Assembly (NCBI RefSeq): GCF_004366375.1
Contig: NZ_SOEF01000007.1
Span: 1 to 64,000 of the forward strand
DNA: 64,000 nucleotides
Origin: Halanaerobium congolense
Lineage (GTDB): Bacteria; Bacillota; Halanaerobiia; Halanaerobiales; Halanaerobiaceae
Direction of reading: 5' to 3'
Position 1 is the stretch's first letter, and every line of letters starts with the position of its first letter. The notes beneath the pieces are model-generated. The model saw only the letters and a program-made list of their open reading frames with translations, did no database searches and had not been told where the DNA came from. Shown in pieces: positions 8,374 to 18,266 of this stretch. The position numbers and the translations under genes were made by a program.

Positions 8374-10386
8374 GAGGATTCTCGGCTAAAGCCAGAAAGT
8401 AACAGTCTAAAAAAGTAATAATTGTAATAAATAACTAAAATATTGAACTTTGAAAACTCCATACTGAAACTAACTATTTCTATAAGAAATTAAGCTAAAA
8501 ATGGGCGCACTTCTCCCCGGGACCTGTAAGCTATTTTTTAAATAGCTTTAAAATAATTCAGTATAATGGATTTATTTATGCTGCTCTGTAATTAAACCAG
8601 GTAGTAATCCAGTTTTTTGGAGCTATAGCTGATTCTTTAAGCCAGGCATTAGCATGCATGGCCGCATCCCGCATAATTATCCTGATCAGCCAGCGAGATT
8701 TGGAGCGGACATTATCATTTTCCAGTTCATAATCTGTTTTTACCCGGCTGTTGCGTCTTTCAGAAGAAGTTCTTTTCTTCATCGTATTTTTCCATTTATG
8801 TGAACCGCGTGGGGTTGTGGTAAATATGCGATTATCCCACTCGGGTTTGGTATGAACAGTACGTCCATAGTCAGAGTCTGTACAGTTAAAGATGGGACAA
8901 TTAAAGCTTTTACGAGTAACATGGGGGCATCGCCATTTATGGCGGTGAAGTTTTTTATCAAGACCCCAGTTAGCCATCAAAAAACCACCCTTACAGATGG
9001 GAACACCATCTTCATTAACAGCTACAGGTGGATCATATTTAAAATTACCTTTGTTTTTCTCATTGAGGTCAATAAAAGCCTCAATATCCCAGTGATCAAG
9101 CAGATCATAGGTGGCATAATTATCATGGGCGCTATCTAAAATATCTTTACCAAAATTAAATTCAGAATAAAGATTTATCATTCCAAAGAGAGCAGTAGTA
9201 TGGGATACGCTGTCATGTCTTGCAGCCTGATTGAGTACAGAATAAACAGGCAGGTCATAGGGGCTGTCAGCAGCTGTAAAGGTGTAGTTGCTGTAGCCAT
9301 AGACATATCTACCACGATAGCTGTCCCAGCCCCAGTTAGCAGTGGGATCACTGAAGCGACGAGGACAGCTGCAGTTAAAGATCCCATTTTGACGGCAGTC
9401 ACAGTCTCTGGTGCCCATTGGTGAAGCACCCGTTGCTAAAACCATGCCGTCACCGGAAACAGCCAGGTTAGCAGTATCTCCAAGGAGGCCTCTTTCAGCA
9501 GAGGGTAGGACAAAACATTCTTTGAATATTTGTTGAATATATTTATCAGCTCTTTCGGGCTGAGGTTTATCTTCGTCTCTAAGGATACGGTCAACCAGCC
9601 TCTGGACCACACCCTGGTGTTTTGGCGGCTGTTTCTGGTTCTTTTTCAGTTTCTTTTTGGGCTTTGAAAGAGGCTTATGCATTTTAGTGCAGCGTTCAAC
9701 TCGTTTACCTGAATCAAAATCACAGAGTCTGTCTTCAAAATCATAAAAAGTACCGACTCCAGGCACATTACCGGGATAAAAACCGGAGATGATAGCCCAG
9801 AATGGTTCGCTTTTTAGCCTTTTAACCCAGCGGGTAATGGAGCCACCATCACCATACTGGCACATCAGCCAGTAGGAGCGGAAAAGGCAGACAGGATCCC
9901 ATGGTTTTTCACCACGGGGATGATAGGTAGGAAGCAGAATATCTCGAACTGGAACAAGGTCGGTCAAAAAAGTCTTAAAGATAATGGAAGCATTCAAAAA
10001 GACAGTTCTAAAGAAGTGATCATTGGCGTAATAGGCATTAAGCAGGAAGAATAAATGATTTTGAAACTCTTTGTGGGAACGTTCTGTTTTAAACATAAAT
10101 AACACCATCCTGATTTAGTATTTAGGGTAAAAATATGTCCCTATATTTAATTATGGATGGCCGGAAAAATGACAAAAATGAAAAAGTCAAGTCTCAAAAT
10201 AGCGGTTTAAAGACACTGAAGTTGTCTGGAGTTAATATATCTGAATAAAAGTATATTAATCGCAGTTTTTATTCCGTTTAAGATGCTTAATGATAAAGGG
10301 AAATATTGGTTTCAGGTTGGGGTGAAAAATTTTGAAAGGTGCTATTAAGCCTTATCAATCAAGGGCTTATTTAGCCGAAAATCTTA
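8374..10386. mobile_element. 2,013-bp insertion sequence with ATTAG target duplication
   Basis: The ends are imperfect inverted repeats: GAGGATTCTCGGCTAAA at the left and, on the other strand, TAAGATTTTCGGCTAAA at the right. Flanking ATTAG copies (8369-8373, 10387-10391) are the target duplication. One DDE-type transposase lies inside on the minus strand, with about 200 bp of non-coding DNA at the left end and 290 bp at the right. The intact reading frame and intact duplication suggest recent insertion. I cannot name the IS family with certainty. Confidence 0.88.
8576..10096 (-). CDS. DDE-type transposase of the dctQ insertion
   Basis: About 506 residues with an N-terminal helical region (DPVCLFRSYWLMCQYG) and a basic linker near 150-170. 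A likely RNase H-like core has candidate acidic residues in AVSGDGM and ILDSAHDNYATYD and a glutamate in TSSERRNSR. Several cysteines (RDCDCRQNGIFNCSCPRR; later HKWRCPHV and CPIFNC) could bind zinc. The ATG at 10096 is chosen because AGGATGG lies just upstream; the GTG at 10108 sits inside that site. No frameshift is seen, so it is probably active. Confidence 0.8.
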   Translation of the reverse strand: MFKTERSHKEFQNHLFFLLNAYYANDHFFRTVFLNASIIFKTFLTDLVPVRDILLPTYHPRGEKPWDPVCLFRSYWLMCQYGDGGSITRWVKRLKSEPFWAIISGFYPGNVPGVGTFYDFEDRLCDFDSGKRVERCTKMHKPLSKPKKKLKKNQKQPPKHQGVVQRLVDRILRDEDKPQPERADKYIQQIFKECFVLPSAERGLLGDTANLAVSGDGMVLATGASPMGTRDCDCRQNGIFNCSCPRRFSDPTANWGWDSYRGRYVYGYSNYTFTAADSPYDLPVYSVLNQAARHDSVSHTTALFGMINLYSEFNFGKDILDSAHDNYATYDLLDHWDIEAFIDLNEKNKGNFKYDPPVAVNEDGVPICKGGFLMANWGLDKKLHRHKWRCPHVTRKSFNCPIFNCTDSDYGRTVHTKPEWDNRIFTTTPRGSHKWKNTMKKRTSSERRNSRVKTDYELENDNVRSKSRWLIRIIMRDAAMHANAWLKESAIAPKNWITTWFNYRAA

Positions 10387-10635
10387 ATTAGCTATAAAGG
10401 GGTTGGAGTATTAAATATAGTAAGTAGACAGAGATCTGCCTCTTTAAGAATACCGATGATTTATCCTTACAGTGGGGTATTTATTGGTCTTTTTTTAATG
10501 ATCATTAATACGATTAATATTTTAAAAAATATGGTTTTTGGAAATGCTCTTGATGAAATATTAGATGGTAAAACTGAAGATTATAAAATAGATGGAGATA
10601 CTACGAAATATCAAGAATAAAAGGAGGTTTAATTT

Positions 10636-11913
10636 ATGGCATTGGTTATTTTAGGCAGTATGGTGTTGTTGTTTATTATTGGTACACCTATAGCATTTTC
10701 CTTAGGAATTGCTTCATCTATTGCGTTATTGGTTAAAAGCGATTTGCCATTACTAATATTGTTTCAAAGAATGTTTACTGGAACAGATTCATTTCCACTG
10801 ATGGCAATACCTTTCTTTATGCTGGCAGGAGAATTGATGAATACAGGTGGAATATCTAAAAGATTAGTAAAATTTGCTGAATCTTTAGTTGGTCATATTG
10901 CTGGAGGTTTAGGGATGGTAAGTGTTATTGGAGCAATGTTTTTTGCTGGCATTTCCGGTGCAGCAGCAGCTGATACTGCAGCAATTGGTTCAATTTCAAT
11001 TCCAGCAATGATAAGAGGTGGTTATAAGAAAAATATTGCAGCCTCTATACAGGCTGCAGGGGGTAGTATTGGAGTTATAATTCCTCCAAGTATTCCTATG
11101 GTTTTGTTTGGTGTTATTAGTGGAGTTTCTATTGGCAAATTATTTCTAGGAGGATTTGTACCTGGAATTATAATAGGCTTGGGGTTTATGCTTTTATCTT
11201 ACATTATTGCAAAAAAAGAAGGTTATAAGACACTTGAACGCAGCAGTATCAAAAATGTTTTCACCAGTTTTAAAGATGCACTCTGGGCACTTATTATGCC
11301 ATTTATTATCATTGGCGGTATTTTAGCAGGTATTTTCACTCCAACAGAAGCTTCAGTAGTAGCTGTTATTTATGGTTTGATTGCCGGTCTTTATATTTAT
11401 AAAGAGCTGCAGTGGAAAGATATACCCGAAATTTTAGTTAGCTCAGCCATTACAACTTCTACAATTATGTTTTTAATTGCAACTGCTACAGGATTTGCCT
11501 GGATATTGACAAGTGAACAAATTCCTCAACAAATTTCAACCCAGCTTTTGAATTTAACAACAAATCCAATTTCATTATATTTTTTAATGATGGTAATATT
11601 ATTAATTATGGGTACTTTTGTTGAAACATCTGCCGCACTAATTGTAATGGTTCCAATATTTTTTCCTATAGCACAACAGATTGGACTGGATCCGGTACAT
11701 TTTGGAGTAATGTTTGTAATTGCCTTAGCAACAGGAATGTTGACACCTCCTTTAGGTATTTGTCTATTTATTTCCTGTAATATAGCGAAAATTCAGATGT
11801 CTGATATAATTAAAGCTATAGGACCATTTGTCATAATGATGATATCTTTAATGGTTTTATTGATTTTATTTCCGGGAATAGTAACATTTATTCCAGACTT
11901 TTTTATGGGTTAA
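10636..11913 (+). CDS. dctM: TRAP transporter large permease, DctM family
   Basis: A 425-residue, very hydrophobic protein with about twelve membrane spans. Family landmarks include FMLAGELMNTGGISKRLVKF, FAGISGAAAADTAAIGSISIP and the duplicated helix-break motif with IIPPSIPMVLFG, plus EASVVAVIYGL and TPPLGICLF. It forms the sodium-driven channel of the TRAP system. It follows dctQ by 15 bp with an AAAGGAGG site. It is intact, but the insertion in dctQ should reduce or abolish its transcription unless a promoter in the IS end takes over. Confidence 0.93.
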   Translation: MALVILGSMVLLFIIGTPIAFSLGIASSIALLVKSDLPLLILFQRMFTGTDSFPLMAIPFFMLAGELMNTGGISKRLVKFAESLVGHIAGGLGMVSVIGAMFFAGISGAAAADTAAIGSISIPAMIRGGYKKNIAASIQAAGGSIGVIIPPSIPMVLFGVISGVSIGKLFLGGFVPGIIIGLGFMLLSYIIAKKEGYKTLERSSIKNVFTSFKDALWALIMPFIIIGGILAGIFTPTEASVVAVIYGLIAGLYIYKELQWKDIPEILVSSAITTSTIMFLIATATGFAWILTSEQIPQQISTQLLNLTTNPISLYFLMMVILLIMGTFVETSAALIVMVPIFFPIAQQIGLDPVHFGVMFVIALATGMLTPPLGICLFISCNIAKIQMSDIIKAIGPFVIMMISLMVLLILFPGIVTFIPDFFMG

Positions 11914-12019
11914 TTGTTAATATTAGTATCTGAGTTAAGATTATTGATCAGAAAAATATTAATTTTTTGCGGTCAGAGCTTATAAGAATATTATTAGTGT
12001 TGATTTTATTAAGAGAGAA

Positions 12020-12071
12020 AAAATATTAAAAAAATAAAACTAAAGAAAATATTAAAAAAATAAAACTAAAG
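12020..12071. repeat. Two tandem copies of a 26-bp AT-rich unit
   Basis: Positions 12020-12045 and 12046-12071 are identical and abut each other, the second running into the AAAGGAGG ribosome site of the next gene. This looks like a replication-slippage duplication in the leader of the LarA-like gene. It lengthens the leader without touching the start codon. Confidence 0.85.
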
Positions 12072-12084
12072 GAGGATTGATTAA

Positions 12085-13395
12085 ATGAGTGATATTATTA
12101 ACGTTCCCTATGGAAATGAATCTTTAAAAATTGATGTCAGTAATATTAACATAAAACAAGTTATTACTCCAAAAGATGTCAATTTACCAGATGACCTAGA
12201 GTTTGAAATACAAAAAGCTTTAAATAATCCAATAGGGTCTGGGAAAATTAGTGATATTGTTGCTTCTGAAACAAAAAATTCGAAAAAAGTAGAAAGCACA
12301 GAAGAACTTGATGTAGTTATAATAAGTGATGATAATACACGCTTAACTCCTTCAAATTTAATTTTACCACCTATCTTAAAAGAGATGGAAACTGCAGGTA
12401 TATCTAGAGATAAAATAAAAATTGTTATGGCACTGGGAACCCACCGTGATATGACAGAAAAAGAGATGATTGATAAAGTGGGTAAGTATGTTTATAATAA
12501 CTACAATATTGTTAATCATAATTATTATAATAAAAATAAACTGGAAGATTTAGGAACAACTGAATATGGTACTCCAATATTGATAAATAAAGATGTTTAT
12601 GAAGCTGATATAGTTATAGGTATTGGCAGTATTGTTCCTCATCATATACCGGGTTTTAGTGGGGGAGCTAAAATTATTCAACCAGGGGTCTCAGGGAGTC
12701 TTACTACAGCTTATACTCATCTGCTTAGTGTAAGAAAAAGAAGATCATTTTTAGGATATATTGAAAATCCTGTCAGAGAAGAGATGGAAGATATCGCCAG
12801 AAAAGTTGGCGCTAATTATATTTTTAATACTGTTTTAAGTAGAGAAGGAGATTTCTATAAATGCTTTTTCGGGGATGTTGCTGAAGCTTTCAGGGAGGGA
12901 GTTAAGGCCTCACAGGAGGTATATGAAGTTGAGATTGATTCCACTTCGCCAGTTACTTTAGCCGGGTCATTCCCCTGTAATATTGAATTCTGGCAGGCTC
13001 ATAAATCATTATATCCGGGAGATATGATTACAGAAGACGATGGTATGTTGATTGTTTTAACTCCAGCCTATGAAGGTGTTTCTGTAACTCATAGTGGAAT
13101 GCTTGAATATACATCTTTAAGACCAGAAGTAATAAATAAGATGGTAGAGAATGACGAAATTGAAGATAAAGTTGCTGCTGCTCTTGCGATGGCATGGTCT
13201 AAAATTACTGACCGACTTGATGTTGTACTCGTATCTGAAGGGATTAATAAAGAGACAGCTGCAGCTCTTAATTTTAAATATGCTGATTCTGTTGAAAAAG
13301 CTCTAAAAATAGCTGAAGAAAAATATGGAGAAAATTTTTCAATGAATGTTCTAACACATGCTCCTGATACTTTACCAATTTTAAATAATAAATAA
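12085..13395 (+). CDS. LarA-family nickel-dependent racemase/epimerase
   Basis: A 436-residue DUF2088/LarA protein. Motifs include DDNTRLTPS, ALGTHRDMT (histidine near 120) and HHIPGFSGGAK (near 186-197), which supply the catalytic histidines and the lysine that covalently holds the nickel-pincer nucleotide. Characterised members racemise lactate or malate, or epimerise sugar acids at C2. In this cluster it would invert a hydroxy acid so that it fits the kinase/PdxA2 route. The cofactor genes larB, larC and larE are not in the window and would have to be elsewhere. An AAAGGAGG site precedes the ATG. Confidence 0.85.
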   Translation: MSDIINVPYGNESLKIDVSNINIKQVITPKDVNLPDDLEFEIQKALNNPIGSGKISDIVASETKNSKKVESTEELDVVIISDDNTRLTPSNLILPPILKEMETAGISRDKIKIVMALGTHRDMTEKEMIDKVGKYVYNNYNIVNHNYYNKNKLEDLGTTEYGTPILINKDVYEADIVIGIGSIVPHHIPGFSGGAKIIQPGVSGSLTTAYTHLLSVRKRRSFLGYIENPVREEMEDIARKVGANYIFNTVLSREGDFYKCFFGDVAEAFREGVKASQEVYEVEIDSTSPVTLAGSFPCNIEFWQAHKSLYPGDMITEDDGMLIVLTPAYEGVSVTHSGMLEYTSLRPEVINKMVENDEIEDKVAAALAMAWSKITDRLDVVLVSEGINKETAAALNFKYADSVEKALKIAEEKYGENFSMNVLTHAPDTLPILNNK

Positions 13396-13431
13396 TTAAA
13401 CCCAGTGGCCGGGATGGATTGTCAACCATTT

Positions 13432-13557
13432 TTAAAATAATTTTTTATCGAACATTAAATATCTATATTCAATAGGTGTTAGATAATCTAACGATCCATG
13501 AATTCTGTGGTTATTATGCCAGTTAACATAGGTTAGATCACTGACAACAACATCATA
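13432..13557 (-). pseudogene. IS3-family OrfB, tail only
   Basis: On the minus strand the end of an IS3/IS150-type integrase is readable: TYVNWHNNHRIHGSLDYLTP followed by IEYRYLMFDKKLF and a stop. The NxxRxHxxLxYxxP pattern is typical of the last 40 residues. The rest of the gene is missing; the frame runs directly into unrelated DNA of a McrB-like gene read on the other strand. Confidence 0.8.
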
Positions 13558-13854
13558 GTTGAAGCTCTGGATAAAGAACTGCTGGCTAAAAATACTGCCT
13601 TTGATAAGGAAATTCTGCAAAAGGTATTACCCAGGATCCAGGGTAGTTCAGCCATCATTAAAGAAATACTGCTGGAATTATTTGATTTTTTTAGTGGAAG
13701 CAGCTTCAGTCAAGAAAACGGTCAGCTGTCTAATAGAGTCTGGAATTATTATCAGGCAAATCAGGAAAGCTTTAAGTATCCGGAATCAGCAGAAAAAACA
13801 GCATATATGCTGCGGCGCTTTGAAGAAGATGGTTTTACTTCTTACTGGTTGTAA
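13558..13854 (+). pseudogene. McrB-like AAA protein, C-terminal tail
   Basis: The 98-codon open frame has no start and begins at the IS3 junction. It reads EILQKVLPRIQGSSAIIKEI and, near the end, YPESAEKTAYMLRRFEEDGF followed by TSYWL and a stop. The KVLPRIxG and YPxSAEKxxxMLxRxxxDGFTSYW patterns are those of the end of McrB-type restriction ATPases. The AAA+ motor is lost. A DUF2357 (McrC-like) nuclease, the usual partner family, survives at 31987-34455, but whether they once belonged together is not shown. Confidence 0.6.
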
Positions 13855-13899
13855 AAAATATATTTGTTCTTCTCATATCACAACTGCTGAGGAAAAAAA

Positions 13900-15885
13900 T
13901 TAAATTTCAAAGTGTTTAATGCTTTGAAGTAATTTTCTGGACATTGCAGCTAAACTGCGGGTTGATTCTGTTATTTCATGGGTGGCAGAGCTCTGTTCCT
14001 GGCTGCTGGCTGCGATTTCTTCAGCAGAACTGGCGGTTTTTTCGCTAACCTCAGCAATATCTTTAATTGAAAGCTGCACTTCCTCACTGTTCTGACTCAT
14101 ATTGAGGGCGGCCTCAGAAATTTCATTAATTAATTTTTTCAATTCAACAGCTGCTCTATCAATTTCTGCAAATGAATTTTCACTGTTCTGGATAGCCTGC
14201 ACGCTATTTTCTACAGCTTCTCTGGTAGCATTCATATTTTCGACTGTATGTTTAACACCACCCTGAATGTCAGTAATTAATTTAGAAATTTCCTCTGTAG
14301 CCTGGGAACTTTCCTCAGCTAAATTTCTTATTTCATCAGCAACTACTGAAAAACCTCTTCCAGCCTCTCCGGCTCTGGCAGCTTCGATAGCTGCATTTAA
14401 AGCAAGCAGATTAGTCTGGGAAGAAATACTGCTGATTAATTGGATTATATCTCCAATCTTATCTGAAGATTCTCCCAGTTCATTGACTGTGTTTTCAACC
14501 CGATGGGATTTTTCTCTAACATTTTTTATTTCTTTAATTGAATTCTTAATTGAGTTATTTCCGTTTTCAATGTTATTTATCACAATTCTGGACTGCTGTT
14601 CCATATTAACACTCTTATTATCTATATTTTTTATTTCCTGGCTGAGTTCTATTATATTAGCTTTAGTTTCATCTACCTGAGCTGACTGTTCTTCCATTGC
14701 TGCTGCCATCTCATGGGTGGAATTCCCAACCTCTCTGGCTGAAGTTGATATTTCTTCACTATTATCCTGGAGTTCATGACTGGCTGCTGACAATTGTTTT
14801 GAGACATGAGAAATACTGTGGACAATTTTATCAAGACTGCTAATTAAGTTTTCGATTGAACGAGAGAGGATGCCAATCTCATCAGTTCTATTTAGATATT
14901 TTTCTTTCACTGTTAGATTTAATTTACCATCTGATGTTTTTTTGATAATCTCAACTAAATTAATAATTGGTGCTGTGATTTCTCTGCTGATTATGTAAAT
15001 TACTATTAAGGCAAAAATAAAGGCGGCCAGGCCAATGTAAGTGGTGTATTGTTTAAAGATTTGAAGCTCAGATAGTATAGCTGATTCTGCTGCAGTTAGT
15101 GCCAGGGACCAGTTAGTTGTGTTTATTCTGGCAGCGGTAATTATGTTATTTTGATTATTAATCTTGAAATTACCTGTGTATCTATCATTTTCTCTAATTA
15201 GATCTAAAACTTTTTTTAATTCTGAGCTGGAGTTTTGATAATAATCCTGGGCTCCAATTAGTTCTTTTTCTGGATGAGCTAAAAGTTCTGACTTCTGATT
15301 TAAAATCATGCCATAACCACTGCCATTTAAATTTAAATCGGTTATTAGATTCTGGATATCACTTAATTTAAGCACTCCCACTAAAAATCCCTGTAACTTA
15401 TCATAGTCATCTGTAATTGGAGCTGCAACTGCAAAAACACTTTCTTCAGTAAAGAAATCAACATAAATTTTTGAAAAAACACTTTTTTGCTGCTCCAGAG
15501 CCTGTTTAAAATATTCCTTTTCAGAAATATCACCAAAACTACCTGAAGTGGCTTTAAATCTACCATTCTCTTCAACTAACATTATATCCATAAAATTTGT
15601 TTTTTCCTGAGTTCTTCGTAAAATAAGCTGGGCAGAATTCCAGTTTAACCCCTGAACACTGTTGATATTGGTCAGTGTTTCTAGTAAGAGCTGTTTTTCT
15701 TTTAACCACTGATCTATATTGTCTGCATTATCTTGAGCAGACTTTTCTGCTTCCTCAATTATTATGTTTTTTAAAATTGTTTTTGAGCTGTTGTAATAAA
15801 GAAACGAGCTGACAGAAATTATTATTAGTACTACTACTGAAACTGTAAGCAGCAGCTTGTGCTGAATACTTTTAAATTTAATCAC
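13900..15885 (-). CDS. Methyl-accepting chemotaxis protein with dCache sensor
   Basis: About 661 residues: an N-terminal membrane helix (about 12-34), an extracellular Cache-like sensor (about 40-270), a second helix (about 285-305), a HAMP linker, and a methyl-accepting signalling domain. The conserved hairpin tip contains [20 protein letters not shown]. The GTG at 15885 is the likely start, because GGGAGGA lies seven bases before it; the ATG at 15900 overlaps that site. It would bind a small ligand outside the cell and control CheA. No chemotaxis genes adjoin it. The C-terminus lacks an obvious CheR-docking pentapeptide. Confidence 0.93.
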   Translation of the reverse strand: MIKFKSIQHKLLLTVSVVVLIIISVSSFLYYNSSKTILKNIIIEEAEKSAQDNADNIDQWLKEKQLLLETLTNINSVQGLNWNSAQLILRRTQEKTNFMDIMLVEENGRFKATSGSFGDISEKEYFKQALEQQKSVFSKIYVDFFTEESVFAVAAPITDDYDKLQGFLVGVLKLSDIQNLITDLNLNGSGYGMILNQKSELLAHPEKELIGAQDYYQNSSSELKKVLDLIRENDRYTGNFKINNQNNIITAARINTTNWSLALTAAESAILSELQIFKQYTTYIGLAAFIFALIVIYIISREITAPIINLVEIIKKTSDGKLNLTVKEKYLNRTDEIGILSRSIENLISSLDKIVHSISHVSKQLSAASHELQDNSEEISTSAREVGNSTHEMAAAMEEQSAQVDETKANIIELSQEIKNIDNKSVNMEQQSRIVINNIENGNNSIKNSIKEIKNVREKSHRVENTVNELGESSDKIGDIIQLISSISSQTNLLALNAAIEAARAGEAGRGFSVVADEIRNLAEESSQATEEISKLITDIQGGVKHTVENMNATREAVENSVQAIQNSENSFAEIDRAAVELKKLINEISEAALNMSQNSEEVQLSIKDIAEVSEKTASSAEEIAASSQEQSSATHEITESTRSLAAMSRKLLQSIKHFEI

Positions 15886-15984
15886 ATTAAATCCTCCCAT
15901 TTGTCTATTTTATTGGATCAATGTCATTTTAACAGGTTAATGTTTCTAAAAGATTAATTTTGTGTTAACAATAGCAAAAAAATT

Positions 15985-16104
15985 GAAGATTTTAGTCTAA
16001 TAGTTGATCCTGATAATAGTATAGCTATTCTGGATGAAGTAGAACTGGAGCAGGCGGAGATTATTGATTTCAAAGGTGAAAATTTTGTTCAGTATCCTTT
16101 TTAG
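15985..16104 (+). pseudogene. Unidentified gene tail, 39 codons
   Basis: An open frame without a start reads EDFSLIVDPDNSIAILDEVE and ends in FVQYPF before a TAG. The acidic, hydrophobic-patterned composition looks protein-coding, but no start codon or ribosome site fits. It is probably the 3' end of a lost gene between two leftward genes. I cannot name a family. Confidence 0.35.
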
Positions 16105-16128
16105 GGGGAAAACTGATTGGAAAAATTA

Positions 16129-18252
16129 TTAAAATATATAATCCTGTGGAACTTTAAACTGTTTGTTTAAAACCTCTTTTTGAAAAGAAGTTTTGGCCAT
16201 TTCAAATAATTCAAGCTGTGATTCATAATTATTACCATCATCAATCTTTTTGTATTCCCCGTTACTCTGGAGCAGATGTGCTTTTTGACTGTCATTTAAA
16301 ACTGTTTTAAGCACATTAATTACCTTTTCTTTTTTCTCTGGGTCTTCAATCGGAAAAGAAATTTCTACCCGGCGGTCAAGATTTCTGGGTCGCCAGTCAG
16401 CACTTGATAAAAATACAAGCGGCTGATTGTTATTATAAAAATAGAAAATTCGGCTGTGTTCGAGCAGTTTACCAATTATACTTCTCACAGTAATATTTTC
16501 ACTAACACCTTTTATTCCAGGAACAAGACAGCAGATACCTCTGACAATAAGCTCAATTTTTACACCGGCCTGAGATGCTTGATATAGTTTTTTTATTATT
16601 TTACTGTCCACAAGGGAATTCATTTTGGCAATAATCTTTGCTTCCAAACTATTTTTAGCATTATTAATTTCACCCTCAATTAATTTAAGAAAATCATCTC
16701 GTAAATCAAGAGGTGCAACAGAGAGAAGCTTCCACTCAGGTGGTTTAGAATAACCTGTCAGCAGATTAAAAAGTCCTGCAATATCACTGGCAAAATTGTC
16801 TTTAGAGGTCATTAGTGCCATATCTGTATATAATTCAGCTGTTTTATCATTGTAATTACCTGAACTCATATGAACATAACGTTTGATACCTTCTTTTTCC
16901 GCTCTGACAATTAAAAGAGCTTTGGCATGTACTTTTAAACCCTTGATTCCATAAATAACATGACAGCCGGCCTCTTCAAGTTTCTTGGCCCAGGCAATAT
17001 TCTGTTCTTCATCAAATCTGGCTTTTAACTCTACCAGGACAGTTACCTGTTTACCATTTTCAGCAGCTGTTGTTAGATGTTTAATCAGGGGAGAATTACC
17101 ACTTACCCGATATAAGCTCTGTTTGATAGCAAGCACTTTTGAATCTGCCGCAGCTTTTTTTACAATTTCAATTACAGGATCAAAACTTTCAAAAGGGTGG
17201 TGTAGAATAACATCTTCTTCTTTTAATAATTCAAATATATCATCAGCGTTATAAATTTTAGGATTGGGCTGAGGTATAATTTTTTTAAACTTCAGGTGCT
17301 CATGATTGTCAAGTTTTGAAGCAAAGTCCATAAAAGAACCAGGGTTGACAGGTCCATTGACTTTATAGATGTCATCTTGCTCAAGATTTAGTTTATCTTT
17401 AAGAAAATTTAAAATATAATTATTATAATTTGAGTTGATTTCAAGCCTTACAACAAATCCCCAGCGTCTTCTTTTGACATATCTTTTCATTTCTGAGAGA
17501 AGATTTTTGCTTTCTTCATCAAGAATTACTTCTGCATTTCTTGTAATGCGAAAGGTATCAACTGCTACAATCTGATTACCACTAAATAGCTGGTCAAGGT
17601 TCGCCTTAATAATATCTTCTAGATAAATAAAAACATTTTTCTTGCCTGAAGAAGGTAACTTTATGAACCTCTGTAGATTTGATGGGACTTCAACAACTGA
17701 AAATATCTGTTTTTCTTTAATATTGGAAAAGACGTTTTCATCTTCATTTTTTTGCAGGAGTATACCCAGGTTTAAACTCTTATTTGAAATTAGTGGAAAA
17801 GGATGGCTGGGATCAATTGCTACAGGAGTTAAGACAGGCAAAATAATTTCATTAAAGTATTTTTTTGCATATTCTTTTTCTTTATTCTTTAGTTCATTAT
17901 ATTTTTTGAAATAAACTTTTTCAGTTTCCAGTTTTTTTATTGTTTTATTAAAATACTTATATTGGTTATTATAGATTTTATGAATGGTTTTAGAGATCTC
18001 ATTAAATAATTCTTTTGGTCTGTAACCGGATTTATCTGCCTCATTAAAACCAGATTCAATATCATCTTTGATCCTGGAAACTCTCACCATAAAAAACTCA
18101 TCCAGATTTGTAGCAGTAATTGCTAGATATTTTAATTTTTCTAAAAGTGGTGTTTCCTCTTCATCAGAATTTGCCTCTTCTAAAACTCTAATATTAAATT
18201 TTAACCAGCTCAGCTGTTTGTTAAAATAAAATTGTGGATCATCAAAATTCAT
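16129..18252 (-). CDS. ppk: Polyphosphate kinase, PPK1 family
   Basis: A 707-residue full-length PPK1 that makes inorganic polyphosphate reversibly from ATP. It begins NFDDPQFYFNKQLSWLKFN, has the N-terminal helical domain with ATNLDEFFMVR, and carries the phospho-acceptor histidine in KGLKVHAKALLIV. The second phospholipase D-like domain includes SSADWRPRNLDRRVEISFP. AAGGAG precedes the ATG. It lies 14 bp downstream of the degenerate Ppx-HD gene on the same strand, so the two are probably one transcript, facing an intact Ppx/GppA gene read the other way. Confidence 0.95.
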   Translation of the reverse strand: MNFDDPQFYFNKQLSWLKFNIRVLEEANSDEEETPLLEKLKYLAITATNLDEFFMVRVSRIKDDIESGFNEADKSGYRPKELFNEISKTIHKIYNNQYKYFNKTIKKLETEKVYFKKYNELKNKEKEYAKKYFNEIILPVLTPVAIDPSHPFPLISNKSLNLGILLQKNEDENVFSNIKEKQIFSVVEVPSNLQRFIKLPSSGKKNVFIYLEDIIKANLDQLFSGNQIVAVDTFRITRNAEVILDEESKNLLSEMKRYVKRRRWGFVVRLEINSNYNNYILNFLKDKLNLEQDDIYKVNGPVNPGSFMDFASKLDNHEHLKFKKIIPQPNPKIYNADDIFELLKEEDVILHHPFESFDPVIEIVKKAAADSKVLAIKQSLYRVSGNSPLIKHLTTAAENGKQVTVLVELKARFDEEQNIAWAKKLEEAGCHVIYGIKGLKVHAKALLIVRAEKEGIKRYVHMSSGNYNDKTAELYTDMALMTSKDNFASDIAGLFNLLTGYSKPPEWKLLSVAPLDLRDDFLKLIEGEINNAKNSLEAKIIAKMNSLVDSKIIKKLYQASQAGVKIELIVRGICCLVPGIKGVSENITVRSIIGKLLEHSRIFYFYNNNQPLVFLSSADWRPRNLDRRVEISFPIEDPEKKEKVINVLKTVLNDSQKAHLLQSNGEYKKIDDGNNYESQLELFEMAKTSFQKEVLNKQFKVPQDYIF

Positions 18253-18266
18253 TATTTCACGGCTCC

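Larger units (their letters stand above)
8066..10620 (+). pseudogene. dctQ: TRAP small permease DctQ, split by an insertion sequence
   Basis: The N-terminal half (8066-8373) has two hydrophobic segments and the DctQ motif WSEELSRFLFVWISFLGASL. The C-terminal half (10392-10620) carries SRQRSASLRIPM and a last membrane segment. Joining 8373 to 10392, which removes the insertion and one copy of the 5-bp duplication ATTAG, restores a continuous 178-residue frame across GIS/YKG, the normal family length. The ATG at 8066 has GGGGGA upstream. As it stands the protein ends at an in-frame stop inside the IS, so the transporter should lack its small subunit unless the element excises. Confidence 0.9.

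Noticed and set aside
13559-13903. A 114-codon plus-strand open frame
   Set aside because: The neighbouring frame at 13558-13854 gives a recognisable McrB-like tail; this frame is its shadow and has cysteine/tryptophan-rich composition unlike real proteins here.
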